This document shows positions 37,806 through 47,685 of a stretch of DNA of 64,000 nt, piece after piece. The stretch is taken from NCBI RefSeq assembly GCF_039539445.1, contig NZ_BAABDD010000023.1, positions 1 to 64,000 of the forward strand, in the 5' to 3' direction. The stretch is from Salinactinospora qingdaonensis (GTDB lineage Bacteria; Actinomycetota; Actinomycetes; Streptosporangiales; Streptosporangiaceae). The position numbers and the translations under genes were made by a program. Position 1 is the stretch's first letter, and each line of letters begins with the position of its first letter. The notes under the pieces were generated by a model. That model worked only from the letters and a program-made list of their open reading frames with translations. It was not told where the DNA came from and made no database searches.

Positions 37806-38360
37806 CCCTCGTCCTCTCCTTCACCGAGGCGGCCGCGCCATAATCCACCTGACGAGGGTAACGGCGGTCGGCGTGTCCCGGAGGCGATCGGCCTCGCCCC
37901 GGAGAATCCGGTTCCACATCCAGTCCCGCAGCGCTTTGCGGATGCTCAGCCGATTGCTCTGCCGGCCTGCGGATCGCCGGTTTTGGATCGGATTCGCGAT
38001 ACAGCCGCACCGCGCTCTCGCAGCCCATCCCGGTATTTCCTTCCTCGGTCTGCGCACGAGCGGACCAGAAGTCTATGGAAAAACGGGGAATCTCACTCCC
38101 CGGTGAGGAATCAGGAGAGGTCACGTCCTGAAATCTCTCCGCCCAATGACAACCACCTTCGCTTCCCGAGCGGGTGGCGTTCCTCCTTTTCGTCGCGGGC
38201 TGTCTCGTTCGCATCGCGCGGGTATGGGGAGCATGACCAGGATCGTCCTTATGGCGCTACAGGACACCACTGCGGCTCACATGTCCAGGGAGAGCATTTC
38301 GACGACTCTCTTCAGGCCACCGACCGAAGCTTCGCCGGTTCACAGCCCGGCACCGAGACC
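37806..38360. other. intergenic region upstream of the phosphotransferase
   Basis: The 555 bases hold short open frames but no supported gene. A minus-strand frame at 37821-38057 has the protein-like end RDWMWNRILRGEADRLRD and TLVRWIMARPPR, but lacks a clear ribosome binding site. The phosphotransferase promoter must lie near 37810-37900. An inverted repeat GGGGAATCTCACTCCCC lies at 38086-38102. The segment before 38361 holds the hsdR terminator region, without a strong hairpin. Confidence 0.4.
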
Positions 38361-41300
38361 TCAGTCGCGCGCCGCGGGCGCCCACTCGTTGGCTGTGGCT
38401 TCCATCTGCTTGATGACGGACTTGATCGCCTCTTTCTCCTGGTCGGGCGGGTAGTCGAACTTGGCCAGCAGGCGGCGCACCCGGTTGCGCAGCTTGGCCC
38501 GCACCGGTTCCCGGGACAGCCAGTCCACACTGAGGTTCTTTTTGATGTCCTTGAACAGGGCGCGGGCGATCTCGGCGAGCACCTCGTCGCCCATCAACTC
38601 CTGGGCCGAGCCGTGTTGGGACAACGCGTCGTAGAAGGCCAGCTCGGTGTCGCTCAACGGCGGGTCGAACCGCTCACCCCGCCGGGCTTCGGCCATGACT
38701 TCCTCAGCCATGGCGAACAGCGCGGCCAACGCCTCGGCGCTGCTGATCTGCTCGCGCATGTAGCGCAGCATGAGGTTCTCCAGCCGTTCGGTGAAGCGTT
38801 CCCGGCTGATGATGTTGTGCTTGGTCACGTCGCGCAGTTTGCTTTCCACCAGCCGCCGCAGCGCCTCGGTGGCCAGGTGCGGGGTCTCCGACTCCTGTAG
38901 GCGGCGCAGTTGTGTCTCGTTGAGCCGGGTGAGGTCCAACTGTCCCAGCCCCGACTCGGCGTAGAGGTCGGTGATCTCCTCGGCGTCCACCGCGGAGGCC
39001 GCCAGTTGGGACAGGTACAGGTTGATCTCGGCCGACAGCGGCTCGCCGCGGGCTTCGCGGTCGGCCGCCTCACGCTTGACCACCCAGGCGCGCACCTCGA
39101 TGAAGAAGGAGATGTCGTCGCGCCAGTCCCGCAGGTCGGTGAACCGTTCGGAGATCTCGCTGCTCATCGAGCACAGTTGGTAGAAGCGCTCCAGACGGGT
39201 GGCGCTCTCCCGGAAACGCTCCGAGAGCGACGACTCCCCGTCCTCGTCTGAGCCTTCCGCCCGGTTGGCGCTCGGCGCGATCAGGTAGTTCGACACCAGG
39301 TGGCGGGCGCGCACGCGGGCCTTACCGTCGCCTGCGGCCAGCAGCTTCCGCCAGTCGATCCCCGACAGCAGCCCGCAGATGGCGTCGTACTCGTTGCGCA
39401 CCTCGGTGATGGCCCGGTCGATGTCCACACCCAGCGTCTGCCGCTGGTCCTCGCCGGTCGTGTACTCGCGCAGCGCGGCGTTGAGGTTCTCGGTCAACGG
39501 CGCGTACCCCACCAGCAGGCCGTCCTGCTTGTTGCGGAACCGCCGGTTGACGCGGGCCAGCGCCTGCATCAGGTTGGCGCCGCGCATCGGCCGGTCCATG
39601 TACATGGTGTGGATCGGCGGCGCGTCATAGCCGGTGAGCAGCATCGAGTGCACGATGAGCAGTTGCAGCTCGTCGTCGGGGTCCTTGGCGCGGGCCTGCA
39701 CCGTCTTGTGCTCGGAGGGGCGCAGCGCGTGCTCGCGCAGCTCCGGCGGGTCTTTCGGATCGCTGTGGAAGACGACCTTCATCACGCCTCGGTCGGGACC
39801 CTCGCCGACCCACTCCGGCCGCAGTTTCGCGAGGGCGTCGAACATCCGCACGCACACTTCGCGGCTGACGCACACCAGCATGGCCTTGCCGGGACCACCG
39901 AGGTAGGGCCGCACCAGCCGGGACCGCTCCTCCCAGTGCTCGACCAGGTCCTCGGCCAACCGGCGTATCCGGTCGGGCGCACCGTAGACGTTGTTCATCT
40001 GGACGGCCGCCCGCATCGCGCGCCGGTGCTGAGCGTCGTCCAGGTTCGCGGTCAGCGCGTCGGCCTGCTCGTCGATGGTCTCGGGATCGACCCCCTCGGG
40101 CAGCGAGACCGGGATGAGGCGCGGCTCGTGGTACACGCGCACCGTCGCCCCGTCGTCCACCGCGCGTTTGAAGTCGTAGACGTCGATGTAGCCCTTGCCG
40201 GCGCCGAACACCTCGCGGGTGTCGGCGTCGGCTTTGGACAGCGGGGTCCCGGTGAAGGCGAGGAGGGTGGCGTGGGGCAGGGCGTCGCGCAGGTGGCGGG
40301 CGTAGCCGTCGAGACTGTCGTAGTGGCTGCGGTGCGCCTCGTCGACGATGAGCAGGATGTTGCGCCGCTCCGACAGCAGCGGGTGGCCGGTTCCGGAGTC
40401 GCGCTCGTCCTGGGTACGCCCGAACTTCTGCAGCGTGGTGAAGACGACGCCGCCGGTGTTGGTGGTGGTCAACACCGTGCGCAGCTCGTCCCTGGTCTCC
40501 ACCTGGCGGGGATCGGCGCCCAGCAGTCCTTTGCTGGCGCGGAAAGTGTCGAGGAGCTGGTCGTCGAGGTCGTTGCGGTCGGTGACGACCACGACGGTGG
40601 GGTTGTTCAGCGCCGGCTCTCGGGCCACCAGGCCGCTCAGGCACACCATCTCCTCGGATTTGCCCGAGCCCTGGGTGTGCCAGACCACGCCGGCCTGCCC
40701 GTTGCTGCGCGACGCCTCCAGGACGGCGTCGAGCGCGGCACGCACCGCGAAGTACTGGTGTGCCTTGGCCAGGCGCTTGCCGTCGGGGGTGAAGTTCACG
40801 AAGTTGCGGGTCAGGTCCAGGAAGCGGGCCTGGTCGAACAGCCCGTACAGCGCCAACGTCAGCGCCTCGGGGCCGTCGTAGTCGGGGGCGGTCGTGTCGA
40901 CGGGCTCGCCCTCGTCGTCCACGTTCCAGGGGGCGAAGTGCTCGTAGGGCGTGAACACGGTCCCGTATTTGGCGGTGATCCCGTCGGAGACCAGGCACAG
41001 CACGTTGTAGCGGAACGCGGTGGGGAATTCTTCGGCGTAGGTGCGCAGTTGGGCGTGCGCGTTCTCGATCGTGGCGCGCTCGTCGGAGGCGTTCTTGAGT
41101 TCGATCACCGCGACCGGCAGCCCGTTGACGTAGAGCACGATGTCGAACCGGCGCTCGCGCTCGCCCTCGATCACCCGTACCTGGCTGACCGCCCGGAACG
41201 TGTTCGCCGCCGGGTCGCGGAAGTCCATCAGCCGCACGGTGGGGGAGTGCTCGGCCCCGAACTCGTCGGCGTAGGTGAGCCGGATGCCGGACACCAGATG

Positions 41301-41615
41301 GCCGTGGGCGGTCCGGTTCTCCGGCAGCGCCTCGCGCGACTGGGGCGTGACGGTCGTGTTCAGAGCCTGGTCAACGGCCGAGGCGGGCAGTTCGGGGTTG
41401 AGCCGCTCCACAGCGTCACGCAGCTCGTCGTGCAGGATCAGATCGTCCCACTCCTTGCGCTTGCCCGAGTTGGGGGCGACCGCCGTACCGGAGGTGGGCT
41501 CCCACCCGAGTTCGCCGAGCTCCTCAAGAGCGATGGCTTCCCACTCGGCCTCGTTCATGCGACCTGAGGCGGTGGAGGCAGCGGGGGCGTCTCTGTTTGC
41601 GCTAGGGGCGGTCAT
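38361..41615 (-). CDS. hsdR: type I restriction enzyme, R subunit
   Basis: The 1084-residue protein is the motor and nuclease subunit of a type I restriction system. The N-terminal PD-(D/E)xK nuclease is visible in FDIVLYVNGLPVAVIELKNA (near 155-175). The SF2 helicase motifs follow: HTQGSGKSEEMV near 317, ILLIVDEAHRSHYDS near 427, LLAFTGTPLSKAD and VHSMLLTGYDAPPIHTMYMD with MQALARVNRRF. The C-terminal helical part contacts HsdM. The ATG overlaps the stop of hsdS (ATGA). It cuts unmodified DNA after translocation. Confidence 0.95.
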   Translation of the reverse strand: MTAPSANRDAPAASTASGRMNEAEWEAIALEELGELGWEPTSGTAVAPNSGKRKEWDDLILHDELRDAVERLNPELPASAVDQALNTTVTPQSREALPENRTAHGHLVSGIRLTYADEFGAEHSPTVRLMDFRDPAANTFRAVSQVRVIEGERERRFDIVLYVNGLPVAVIELKNASDERATIENAHAQLRTYAEEFPTAFRYNVLCLVSDGITAKYGTVFTPYEHFAPWNVDDEGEPVDTTAPDYDGPEALTLALYGLFDQARFLDLTRNFVNFTPDGKRLAKAHQYFAVRAALDAVLEASRSNGQAGVVWHTQGSGKSEEMVCLSGLVAREPALNNPTVVVVTDRNDLDDQLLDTFRASKGLLGADPRQVETRDELRTVLTTTNTGGVVFTTLQKFGRTQDERDSGTGHPLLSERRNILLIVDEAHRSHYDSLDGYARHLRDALPHATLLAFTGTPLSKADADTREVFGAGKGYIDVYDFKRAVDDGATVRVYHEPRLIPVSLPEGVDPETIDEQADALTANLDDAQHRRAMRAAVQMNNVYGAPDRIRRLAEDLVEHWEERSRLVRPYLGGPGKAMLVCVSREVCVRMFDALAKLRPEWVGEGPDRGVMKVVFHSDPKDPPELREHALRPSEHKTVQARAKDPDDELQLLIVHSMLLTGYDAPPIHTMYMDRPMRGANLMQALARVNRRFRNKQDGLLVGYAPLTENLNAALREYTTGEDQRQTLGVDIDRAITEVRNEYDAICGLLSGIDWRKLLAAGDGKARVRARHLVSNYLIAPSANRAEGSDEDGESSLSERFRESATRLERFYQLCSMSSEISERFTDLRDWRDDISFFIEVRAWVVKREAADREARGEPLSAEINLYLSQLAASAVDAEEITDLYAESGLGQLDLTRLNETQLRRLQESETPHLATEALRRLVESKLRDVTKHNIISRERFTERLENLMLRYMREQISSAEALAALFAMAEEVMAEARRGERFDPPLSDTELAFYDALSQHGSAQELMGDEVLAEIARALFKDIKKNLSVDWLSREPVRAKLRNRVRRLLAKFDYPPDQEKEAIKSVIKQMEATANEWAPAARD

Positions 41616-42814
41616 GTCGCGTCCTCCACAATGCTCTCCGCGTCTTTGACCCGGAGCTTTCCGGACATGAGCTGAGGGAGAAGGGTGTCCCGGAGCTCGG
41701 CGAGGGTGCGGGATTCGCTCTGAACCCTGGCAGCCTTTTCGTCAAGCAGACGGAGTTTGATCGAGATCTCATTCTCGGGGCTGTTGGGAACTCGTATTTC
41801 GAATTTTGAGATGAGGTCAGTGGAGAGACGGCCGGCGCCGATAGCGGTCTCGTCCACCATATCGAGGATTTCCGATCTCCGGCTTCGAATAGCGTGAAAG
41901 AGCGTGTGAGGGTCAATGTTTTCATTGGCCACGAGTGCTTTGCAGTCCTGTCCGAATGCGACGCTTCGCTGCGTGACGCCGATGCGGAATTCGTTTTTCA
42001 GGCTGGATCCGCGTACGACGAAGATCACCGTTCCCTTGTCGACAACGCGACTTCCTGATTGGGCGCCAAGTTCAGTGATATTCCGGTCAGAGTTGCTGAT
42101 GAAGGGGGATTTTAGGCTTTTGGCTGAGATCCAGGGTATATCGCCGTCCCAGAAATCTTGTTCGTTTGTTTTTGGGGTTCCCCCGGAAAGCCATTTCGCT
42201 GCGGATTCTAGGGTGATTGCTTTAAACTCTGGAGTGTAGGAGTGTTTTAAATATATCTGCTCGGCTAGATTTAGAGATGTATCAACGATCTGTTCATTCA
42301 CTGCGATCTTGTCGTCCAGTGCTCCGAGCGTGTCGCTGATGTTTTTCTGTCTTGAAGTTGAAGGGAGGTTGGGGATTTCTAATTCTCGTACTTGAGTTAC
42401 CCTTAGATGGGGAGTCGTTGATCCTGACGCTTTGGCGTATAGTGATTGCTGGATTTTTTTGCTTTTTAGTAAAAATTCAAAAAAACGATTGTCGATTTTG
42501 TTTTTGTCTGTCCGGATTAGCATGGTTCGTTGGCCGAGGCATATCCGCATTCCTTCCTTGATCATGGCGACTCTGCCTACCGGCGCCTCACGCGTGAGGA
42601 TGATGTCTCCTGGTTGTGGAATGGCGCGAGATGTCCAGGTAGAGAAGGTTTCTTCAGTGACAGGTCGTGCCGTGCTGAGGTCGATACGGCCATCGACAAT
42701 ATGTGGTGTTCCGACTGCGAACGCAGTTCCCTCTCCTGGAGGGGCTTCCGGGGGGGTTCGGTTTTTGCAATCAACGATAATTTGGCAAAAGCTTTCCAAG
42801 GTTTGCTTGTTCAT
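41612..42814 (-). CDS. hsdS: type I restriction system, S (specificity) subunit
   Basis: The 400-residue protein has two target-recognition domains separated by helical spacers: residues 1-150 ending in VTQVRELEIPNLPSTSRQKN with DTLGALDDKIAVNEQI, and residues 200-360 with WLSGGTPKTNEQDFWDGDIP, followed by EISIKLRLLDEKAARVQSES and LRDTLLPQLMSGKLRV. It sets the DNA sequence recognised by HsdM and HsdR. The gene overlaps hsdM and hsdR by four bases each. Its G+C content is clearly lower than that of its neighbours, especially at about 41750-42520, a sign of recombination of recognition domains. Confidence 0.95.
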   Translation of the reverse strand: MNKQTLESFCQIIVDCKNRTPPEAPPGEGTAFAVGTPHIVDGRIDLSTARPVTEETFSTWTSRAIPQPGDIILTREAPVGRVAMIKEGMRICLGQRTMLIRTDKNKIDNRFFEFLLKSKKIQQSLYAKASGSTTPHLRVTQVRELEIPNLPSTSRQKNISDTLGALDDKIAVNEQIVDTSLNLAEQIYLKHSYTPEFKAITLESAAKWLSGGTPKTNEQDFWDGDIPWISAKSLKSPFISNSDRNITELGAQSGSRVVDKGTVIFVVRGSSLKNEFRIGVTQRSVAFGQDCKALVANENIDPHTLFHAIRSRRSEILDMVDETAIGAGRLSTDLISKFEIRVPNSPENEISIKLRLLDEKAARVQSESRTLAELRDTLLPQLMSGKLRVKDAESIVEDAT

Positions 42815-44442
42815 TCAATATCTCCAATTTTCTTGCGGATTGTTTCTTCGAGGTGTGCTGACTCATCGAAGTGTTCAAAGAGCTCCTTAGTCAGCCGCGC
42901 GATTTTTTCATCCACCGGTTCGGCGTCCGGATCTTCTTCTACTTCTGGGGCGCCGACGTAACGCCCCGGGGTGAGCACGTAGTCGTGCTTCTCGATCTCC
43001 TGGAGCTTCGCCGAGTGGGCGAAGCCCGGCACGTCCTCGTAGGTCAGCCCCTTGTCTTTGGCGGATTCGGTGCCGCGCCAGGCGTGGAAGGTGTCGGCGA
43101 TCTTGGTGATGTCCGCTTCGGAGAAGACCCGTTCGGTGCGGTTGATCATCTCGCCCATTTCTCGGGCGTCGATGAACAGCACCTCGCCGCGTCGGTCCGT
43201 CAGCGCTTTCGCCCCCTGCGGACCTTTGTCTTTGGCCAGGAACCACAGGCAGGCCGGGATCGCGGTGGTGCGGAACAGGTTGCCCGGCAGCGCCACCATG
43301 CAGGCCACCAGGTCGGCGTTGACGATGGCCTGGCGGATCTCGCCCTCGCCCGACTGCTGCGACGACATCGACCCGTTGGCCAGGACCACGCCGGCGGTGC
43401 CGCGCTCGCCCAGCTTGGCGATGATGTGCTGCAACCAGGCGTAGTTGGCGTTTCCGGCCGGGGGCACGCCGAACTTCCACCGCCTGTCGTCGGTGCGCCG
43501 TTCCCACGGGTGCAGGTTGAACGGCGGGTTGGCCATCACGAAGTCGGCCTTGAGGTCGGGCTGCTTGTCGTCGGCGAAGGTGTCGGCCCACCGCGGCCCC
43601 ACCCCGTCGGGGTCCATGCCGTGGATGGCCAGGTTCATCTTGGCCAGGCGCCAGGTGCGCTCGTTGGACTCCTGGCCGTAGACCGCGATGTCGTGGGTGC
43701 GGTCGCGTCCCGCGTGGGCCTCGATGAAGTTGTTGGCCTGCACGAACATGCCGCCGGAGCCGCAGCACGGGTCGTAGACCCGGCCCTTGAACGGTTCCAG
43801 GATCTCCACGAGCAGTTGCACCACGCTCTTGGGCGTGTAGAACTCGCCGGCCTTCTTGCCCTCGGCGCGGGCGAACTGCTCCAGGAAGTACTCGTAGGTC
43901 TCGCCGAGCACGTCTTGGGCGGTGCGGTCGCCGTGGCCGGTGAACCGGGCGTCGCTGATGAGGTCCACCAGGCCCTTCAACCGGTTCTGGTCGACGTTGT
44001 CGCGGTTGAAGATCTGCGGCAGGACGCCGGTGAGCGCCTTGTTCGACGCCATCACCGCGCCCATGGCGTCGTCGATGAGCTTGCCGACGCCGTCGGGGGC
44101 GCTGGCGGCGTTGTCGGCGATGTAGCCCCACCGGGCCTGTTCGGGGACCCAGAAGACGTTCTCCTCGATGTAGGAGTCCCGGTCCTCCAGGAAGGCGGCT
44201 CTGCGGTGCTCGGGGACGCTGTCCTCTTCGAGTTCGGCGAGGATCTCGTTGCGGCGCTCCTCGAAGGCGTCGGAGACGTACTTGAGGAAGACCAGGCCGA
44301 GCACGAACTCCTTGTACTGGGCGGCGTCCATGGAGCCGCGCAGCTGGTCGGCGGCCTTCCACAGGATCGCCTGGATCTCCTTGGGGCTGGAGACCTCGAA
44401 GAGCTGTTCGGGCTGTCGGGTGGAACGTTTGCGTGGCGGCAT
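42811..44442 (-). CDS. hsdM: type I restriction system, M (methyltransferase) subunit
   Basis: The 543-residue N6-adenine methyltransferase has the HsdM N-terminal helical domain (AILWKAADQLRGSMDAAQYK), motif I VYDPCCGSGGMFVQA near residue 220 and the catalytic motif IV FVMANPPFNLHPW near 305. AGEFYTPKSVVQLLV is the usual HsdM block before motif I. The ATG at 44442 has only a weak ribosome binding site; the upstream gene ends 56 bases before, so transcription is shared. It methylates the host site with HsdS. Confidence 0.95.
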   Translation of the reverse strand: MPPRKRSTRQPEQLFEVSSPKEIQAILWKAADQLRGSMDAAQYKEFVLGLVFLKYVSDAFEERRNEILAELEEDSVPEHRRAAFLEDRDSYIEENVFWVPEQARWGYIADNAASAPDGVGKLIDDAMGAVMASNKALTGVLPQIFNRDNVDQNRLKGLVDLISDARFTGHGDRTAQDVLGETYEYFLEQFARAEGKKAGEFYTPKSVVQLLVEILEPFKGRVYDPCCGSGGMFVQANNFIEAHAGRDRTHDIAVYGQESNERTWRLAKMNLAIHGMDPDGVGPRWADTFADDKQPDLKADFVMANPPFNLHPWERRTDDRRWKFGVPPAGNANYAWLQHIIAKLGERGTAGVVLANGSMSSQQSGEGEIRQAIVNADLVACMVALPGNLFRTTAIPACLWFLAKDKGPQGAKALTDRRGEVLFIDAREMGEMINRTERVFSEADITKIADTFHAWRGTESAKDKGLTYEDVPGFAHSAKLQEIEKHDYVLTPGRYVGAPEVEEDPDAEPVDEKIARLTKELFEHFDESAHLEETIRKKIGDIE

Positions 44443-44498
44443 GTGTGTGTCTCGGATTCCTTCTCGCGTGTTCGGGGGCAGAAGATGACGGGAGTCTG

Positions 44499-46568
44499 TC
44501 AGGTGCCGGGGACGGTCAGCGTGCCGTCGGACAAACCGGCCCCGGCCAGGCCGAGGATCTCGTCGAGTTCGGCGTACTGGGCGTCCAGGAGGGCGCGCCT
44601 GCGCTCGATCTCGGCCAGCAGGGCGTCGAGGCGTCTCACCTCGGCGGGGGGAAGTTCGGGCAGCGGGGTGTCCTCGACGCTTCGAGCGGCGCGCACCGCG
44701 CTGGGGGACCTGCCGCCTCCGGGGGCGGTCGCCAGCAGCAGCGCCAGCACGCGGGGAGTCAGCGGGCGTCTGGCGTCGGGGACCGGTCGCAGCGCACGGG
44801 CGGGGAAGGCCACGACGGAGCCTCCCTCGTCGTCGACCACGGTGCCGAACTCCGGGCTGGTCGTGTACACCACGTCGCCGGGCTCGGTGAGACTCGCGTG
44901 GGGGTACTCGGCGGCCAGGAGCACCCGGTCGACGCGGCGGGAACCGCGGGGCGCCCGTCCCAGGATCTCCTCGGGGCCGAGGACGGCGATCCCGCCGCGC
45001 CGGTCGAGGTGTTCCGGAGAGATCCGGTGCCCTCGCACCTGGGCGAGGCGCCGCTGGGAGACGAGCGCGCCGACCGTGGTCCTCGCGGGCGCGTCGGCGA
45101 CGCGGCGCATCAGGCCGCTGCGGAAAGAGCCGTGCGTGGCGGTGTGGGTACGGCACCTTTCCGCGGCCTCGGAGAGGCGGGTCTCGGCCTCGGCGATGAG
45201 CGCCGGACGGTCGTCGGCCGTCCGGGAGAGCCGTCGGGCCTCTGAGGGGCCGGGCGGCACGAGGGGCGCGCCGAACCGCTCCTGGAGTTCTTTGACGGGG
45301 ACGGCGCGGCCGTAACGGGCGGCGTGCCCGCCCGACGAGGCGCCTTCGGCGCGCCACAGCAGGATGTCCTCGGCCAGCCGTGCGCGGACGTCGCCGTCCA
45401 GTTCCTCGCCGCTGACGTCGCAGAGCAGGACGTAGCCGCGCGCCTTGTCCACGGGCTCGCGGGTGAGGGTCCACAGGGCGCAGTCGTAGCCGGGCCGGTA
45501 GGGGTCGGCGCCGCCGGGCAGTCTGACGACGGACTCCACCAGACCGCTGCCCAGCAGACGCGATCGGACCTCGACTGTGGCAGGGGAGGTCAGTTCGTCG
45601 ACCAGGGCGTCGGCGGGGCCGACGATCACCGCTGTGCGGCCGGGGCCGAGCAGGTCGCCGATGGCCTCGACCTCTTCGAGAACCTCAAGACTGGAGCGGG
45701 TCTCGCCGGCCCGGTAGGGCAGGGCGGTCACGACGAGGTCGGGATCGGTGATCCTCTCCTCCAGTTCGACACCGATTCGGACGTCCAGGTCGAGTTCCTC
45801 GACCCCCGTCAACAGGAGCCTGCGGCGGACGAGGCGGGCGAGCCCTTCGCGGCGTTCGGCGGCCAGAACGCCGACGGCGGAGGGGGCGTCCACGGCCGTC
45901 ACGATGTCGTTGAGCAGGTCGCCGCAGCAGGCGTGGGGATCGGCGACGGTGAGGTCCCCGCGGTCGAGGGCACGCTGTGCGGGATCGGCCACGTGAACGA
46001 TCAACCTGCGTACCTCCGTGGCGAGGGGAGCGGTGGACGGGCCGGCCAGTCCCAGGCGGTGCCTGCTCGCCATGAGCTGCTCGTGGGCGCCGGCAGGGGT
46101 GTATGCGGCTTCGACGAGTTCTTCGGCCAGCGGGGCGATCCGCGCGGCCGTCTCGGGGGCGTCGCGTAGCTCGCGCAGGACGAACTCGTCGTCGAAGTCC
46201 ATACGCTCGGCCCGATCGAGCAGACTGTCGGCGGTGGTCTCCGCCAGGGGCTTGTCGTCCAGTTGCCGCAGGCACAGCAGCGAGCCCAGGAGAGAGACGA
46301 GCCGTTCGGCGCCGATCTCGCCGGCGTGGTGGATGAGGCCGTGCAGCGCGAGCTCGGCGCGGAGGTCGTCGTCGGGGGTGTTGCCCAGCCCCGTCGCGGT
46401 GAGCCAGGCGGTCACCTCACGGCCGTCGAACCAGGCGCGGTTGCCCTCCGCGGCGACGGGACGCGGGAAGTCCGGGTACCGGCGGCGCCAGGTGGAGACG
46501 ACCGGCCGCTGGACCCGAGCCAGGGCCGCGATGTCGGAGAGGGAGAGCAGCGCGGGTGTCTGGGGCAT
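44499..46568 (-). CDS. HTH protein with degenerate methylase and specificity-like regions
   Basis: The 689-residue protein starts at ATG 46568 after AAGGAG. Residues 1-65 hold an HTH of MerR/excisionase type (LSLSDIAALARVQRPVVSTW, then FPRPVAAEGNRAWFDGREVT). The middle resembles an N6-adenine methyltransferase whose motifs are spoiled: TVADPHACCGDLLNDIV stands for motif I, and DLVVTALPYRAG for the catalytic NPPY. The end resembles HsdS-like domains (EPGDVVYTTSPEFGTVVDDE, coiled region RRLDALLAEIERRRALLDAQ). It is the first gene of the hsdMSR operon and may be a regulator or a DNA-binding accessory of the system. I know no characterised function. Confidence 0.7.
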   Translation of the reverse strand: MPQTPALLSLSDIAALARVQRPVVSTWRRRYPDFPRPVAAEGNRAWFDGREVTAWLTATGLGNTPDDDLRAELALHGLIHHAGEIGAERLVSLLGSLLCLRQLDDKPLAETTADSLLDRAERMDFDDEFVLRELRDAPETAARIAPLAEELVEAAYTPAGAHEQLMASRHRLGLAGPSTAPLATEVRRLIVHVADPAQRALDRGDLTVADPHACCGDLLNDIVTAVDAPSAVGVLAAERREGLARLVRRRLLLTGVEELDLDVRIGVELEERITDPDLVVTALPYRAGETRSSLEVLEEVEAIGDLLGPGRTAVIVGPADALVDELTSPATVEVRSRLLGSGLVESVVRLPGGADPYRPGYDCALWTLTREPVDKARGYVLLCDVSGEELDGDVRARLAEDILLWRAEGASSGGHAARYGRAVPVKELQERFGAPLVPPGPSEARRLSRTADDRPALIAEAETRLSEAAERCRTHTATHGSFRSGLMRRVADAPARTTVGALVSQRRLAQVRGHRISPEHLDRRGGIAVLGPEEILGRAPRGSRRVDRVLLAAEYPHASLTEPGDVVYTTSPEFGTVVDDEGGSVVAFPARALRPVPDARRPLTPRVLALLLATAPGGGRSPSAVRAARSVEDTPLPELPPAEVRRLDALLAEIERRRALLDAQYAELDEILGLAGAGLSDGTLTVPGT

Positions 46569-46992
46569 CCGGGACTCCTTGCTCGCTGCGGCGGGGGCGG
46601 AATCACCGTAGAAGAACAACGAAGATAAGTAAAACAGAAAAATGACAACGGGGGTTATCAATAAAAATCATGGCTTTATGGTCATGGCGGATGCATGCTG
46701 GTTCTCGGTTCGCCGCGCAGTTGTAGAGCCGTAGCGCGGCGGCCGGCACCGGAGGCGCGTTCCGGATTCCCTGCCCCGTCCCTCGAAGCCGCCCCCCCGG
46801 TGAAGGCGTGAGTGTCCCAGATGACACCGCACGACACACGTGTCCTGCACGCCGCCTCGCGGTGCGAGGCGGCGGTATCGACCGCGCCCTTGCCCCGTCC
46901 CGACCAACGGCGGGCAGGACGCCTCCCCACCGACTGCGGGCCGGCCGAAAACCAGGCGGGACCGCGCAACGATCACGAAGAAGGAGCCCCCT
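46569..46992. promoter_or_regulatory. divergent promoter region of the restriction operon and DUF4352 gene
   Basis: The first 110 bases (46605-46680) are AT-rich for this genome and probably hold the promoter of the restriction operon. A hairpin at 46851-46859 with 46865-46873 (nine perfect pairs, GCCGCCTCG) lies 120 bases upstream of the DUF4352 start. No gene is visible. Confidence 0.45.
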
Positions 46993-47685
46993 ATGCACGG
47001 ACAGCAACCTCCCCACGCACCTCACTCGCCCCAGGGGCCTTACTCGCCTCAGCCCGGTGCTCCACAGAAGAAGAACTGGTGGCTGTGGGGCTGCCTGGGG
47101 TGCGGCGGGTTCCTTTTCCTGCTCTTCCTGGGCGTGGGCTGCATGGCCCTCGTCGGCGGCAGCGGCGACGAGCCGGGCGGCTCGTCTTCCGGGACATCCT
47201 CGTCCGAGACGACCGCGAGTGGTTCCGACACCGACTCCGGGGACGGCGGAAGCGGCGACGACGCGGACGACAGCCAGGAGGAAGCGGCGGCCGGTATCGG
47301 CGACACCGTCGAGTCCGGGGCGTTCGCCTTCACCGTCACCGAGGTCGAGACCGGCGTCCAGGAGGTCGGCGACAACCCGTACCTGAGCGAGACCCCGCAG
47401 GGCCAGTACGTCATCGTGCACGTCACCGTCGAGAACATCGGCGACGAGGCCGGCACTTTCGACTCCTCCAGCCAGACGCTGCTGGACGGCGAGGGCAAGG
47501 AGTACAGCACCGACACCTCAGCCGAGTTGGCGCTGGACTCCGACAGCTTCCTCAACGAGATCAACCCCGGAAACAAGGTCGAGGGCAAGCTCGTCTACGA
47601 CGTGCCCGCCGGCGTGGAGCCGACCGAGATCGAGCTTCGGGACTGGCTGTCCCTGGACTCCTCGGCGGTGGTGAGCCTGTCATGA
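46993..47685 (+). CDS. DUF4352 domain membrane-anchored protein
   Basis: The 230-residue protein starts at ATG 46993 after GAAGGAG. It has a Pro/Gln/His-rich cytoplasmic start, one membrane segment (about 28-52, WLWGCLGCGGFLFLLFLGVG), a Ser/Gly/Asp-rich linker, and an extracellular DUF4352 immunoglobulin-like domain from about residue 98 (FAFTVTEVETGV, YVIVHVTVENIGDEAGTF, KVEGKLVYDVPAG). Such proteins are common on actinobacterial surfaces; the role is unknown. It overlaps the next gene by four bases (ATGA). Confidence 0.85.
   Translation: MHGQQPPHAPHSPQGPYSPQPGAPQKKNWWLWGCLGCGGFLFLLFLGVGCMALVGGSGDEPGGSSSGTSSSETTASGSDTDSGDGGSGDDADDSQEEAAAGIGDTVESGAFAFTVTEVETGVQEVGDNPYLSETPQGQYVIVHVTVENIGDEAGTFDSSSQTLLDGEGKEYSTDTSAELALDSDSFLNEINPGNKVEGKLVYDVPAGVEPTEIELRDWLSLDSSAVVSLS

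Noticed and set aside
37821..38057. Small minus-strand gene with RDWMWNRILRGE
   Set aside because: The peptide looks plausible but there is no clear ribosome binding site or known family; kept only as a remark in the intergenic entry.
39300..45315. Long plus-strand frames opposite hsdR, hsdM and the methylase-like gene
   Set aside because: They are composition shadows (Val/Gly/His-rich) without motifs; hsd genes on the minus strand have full motif sets.
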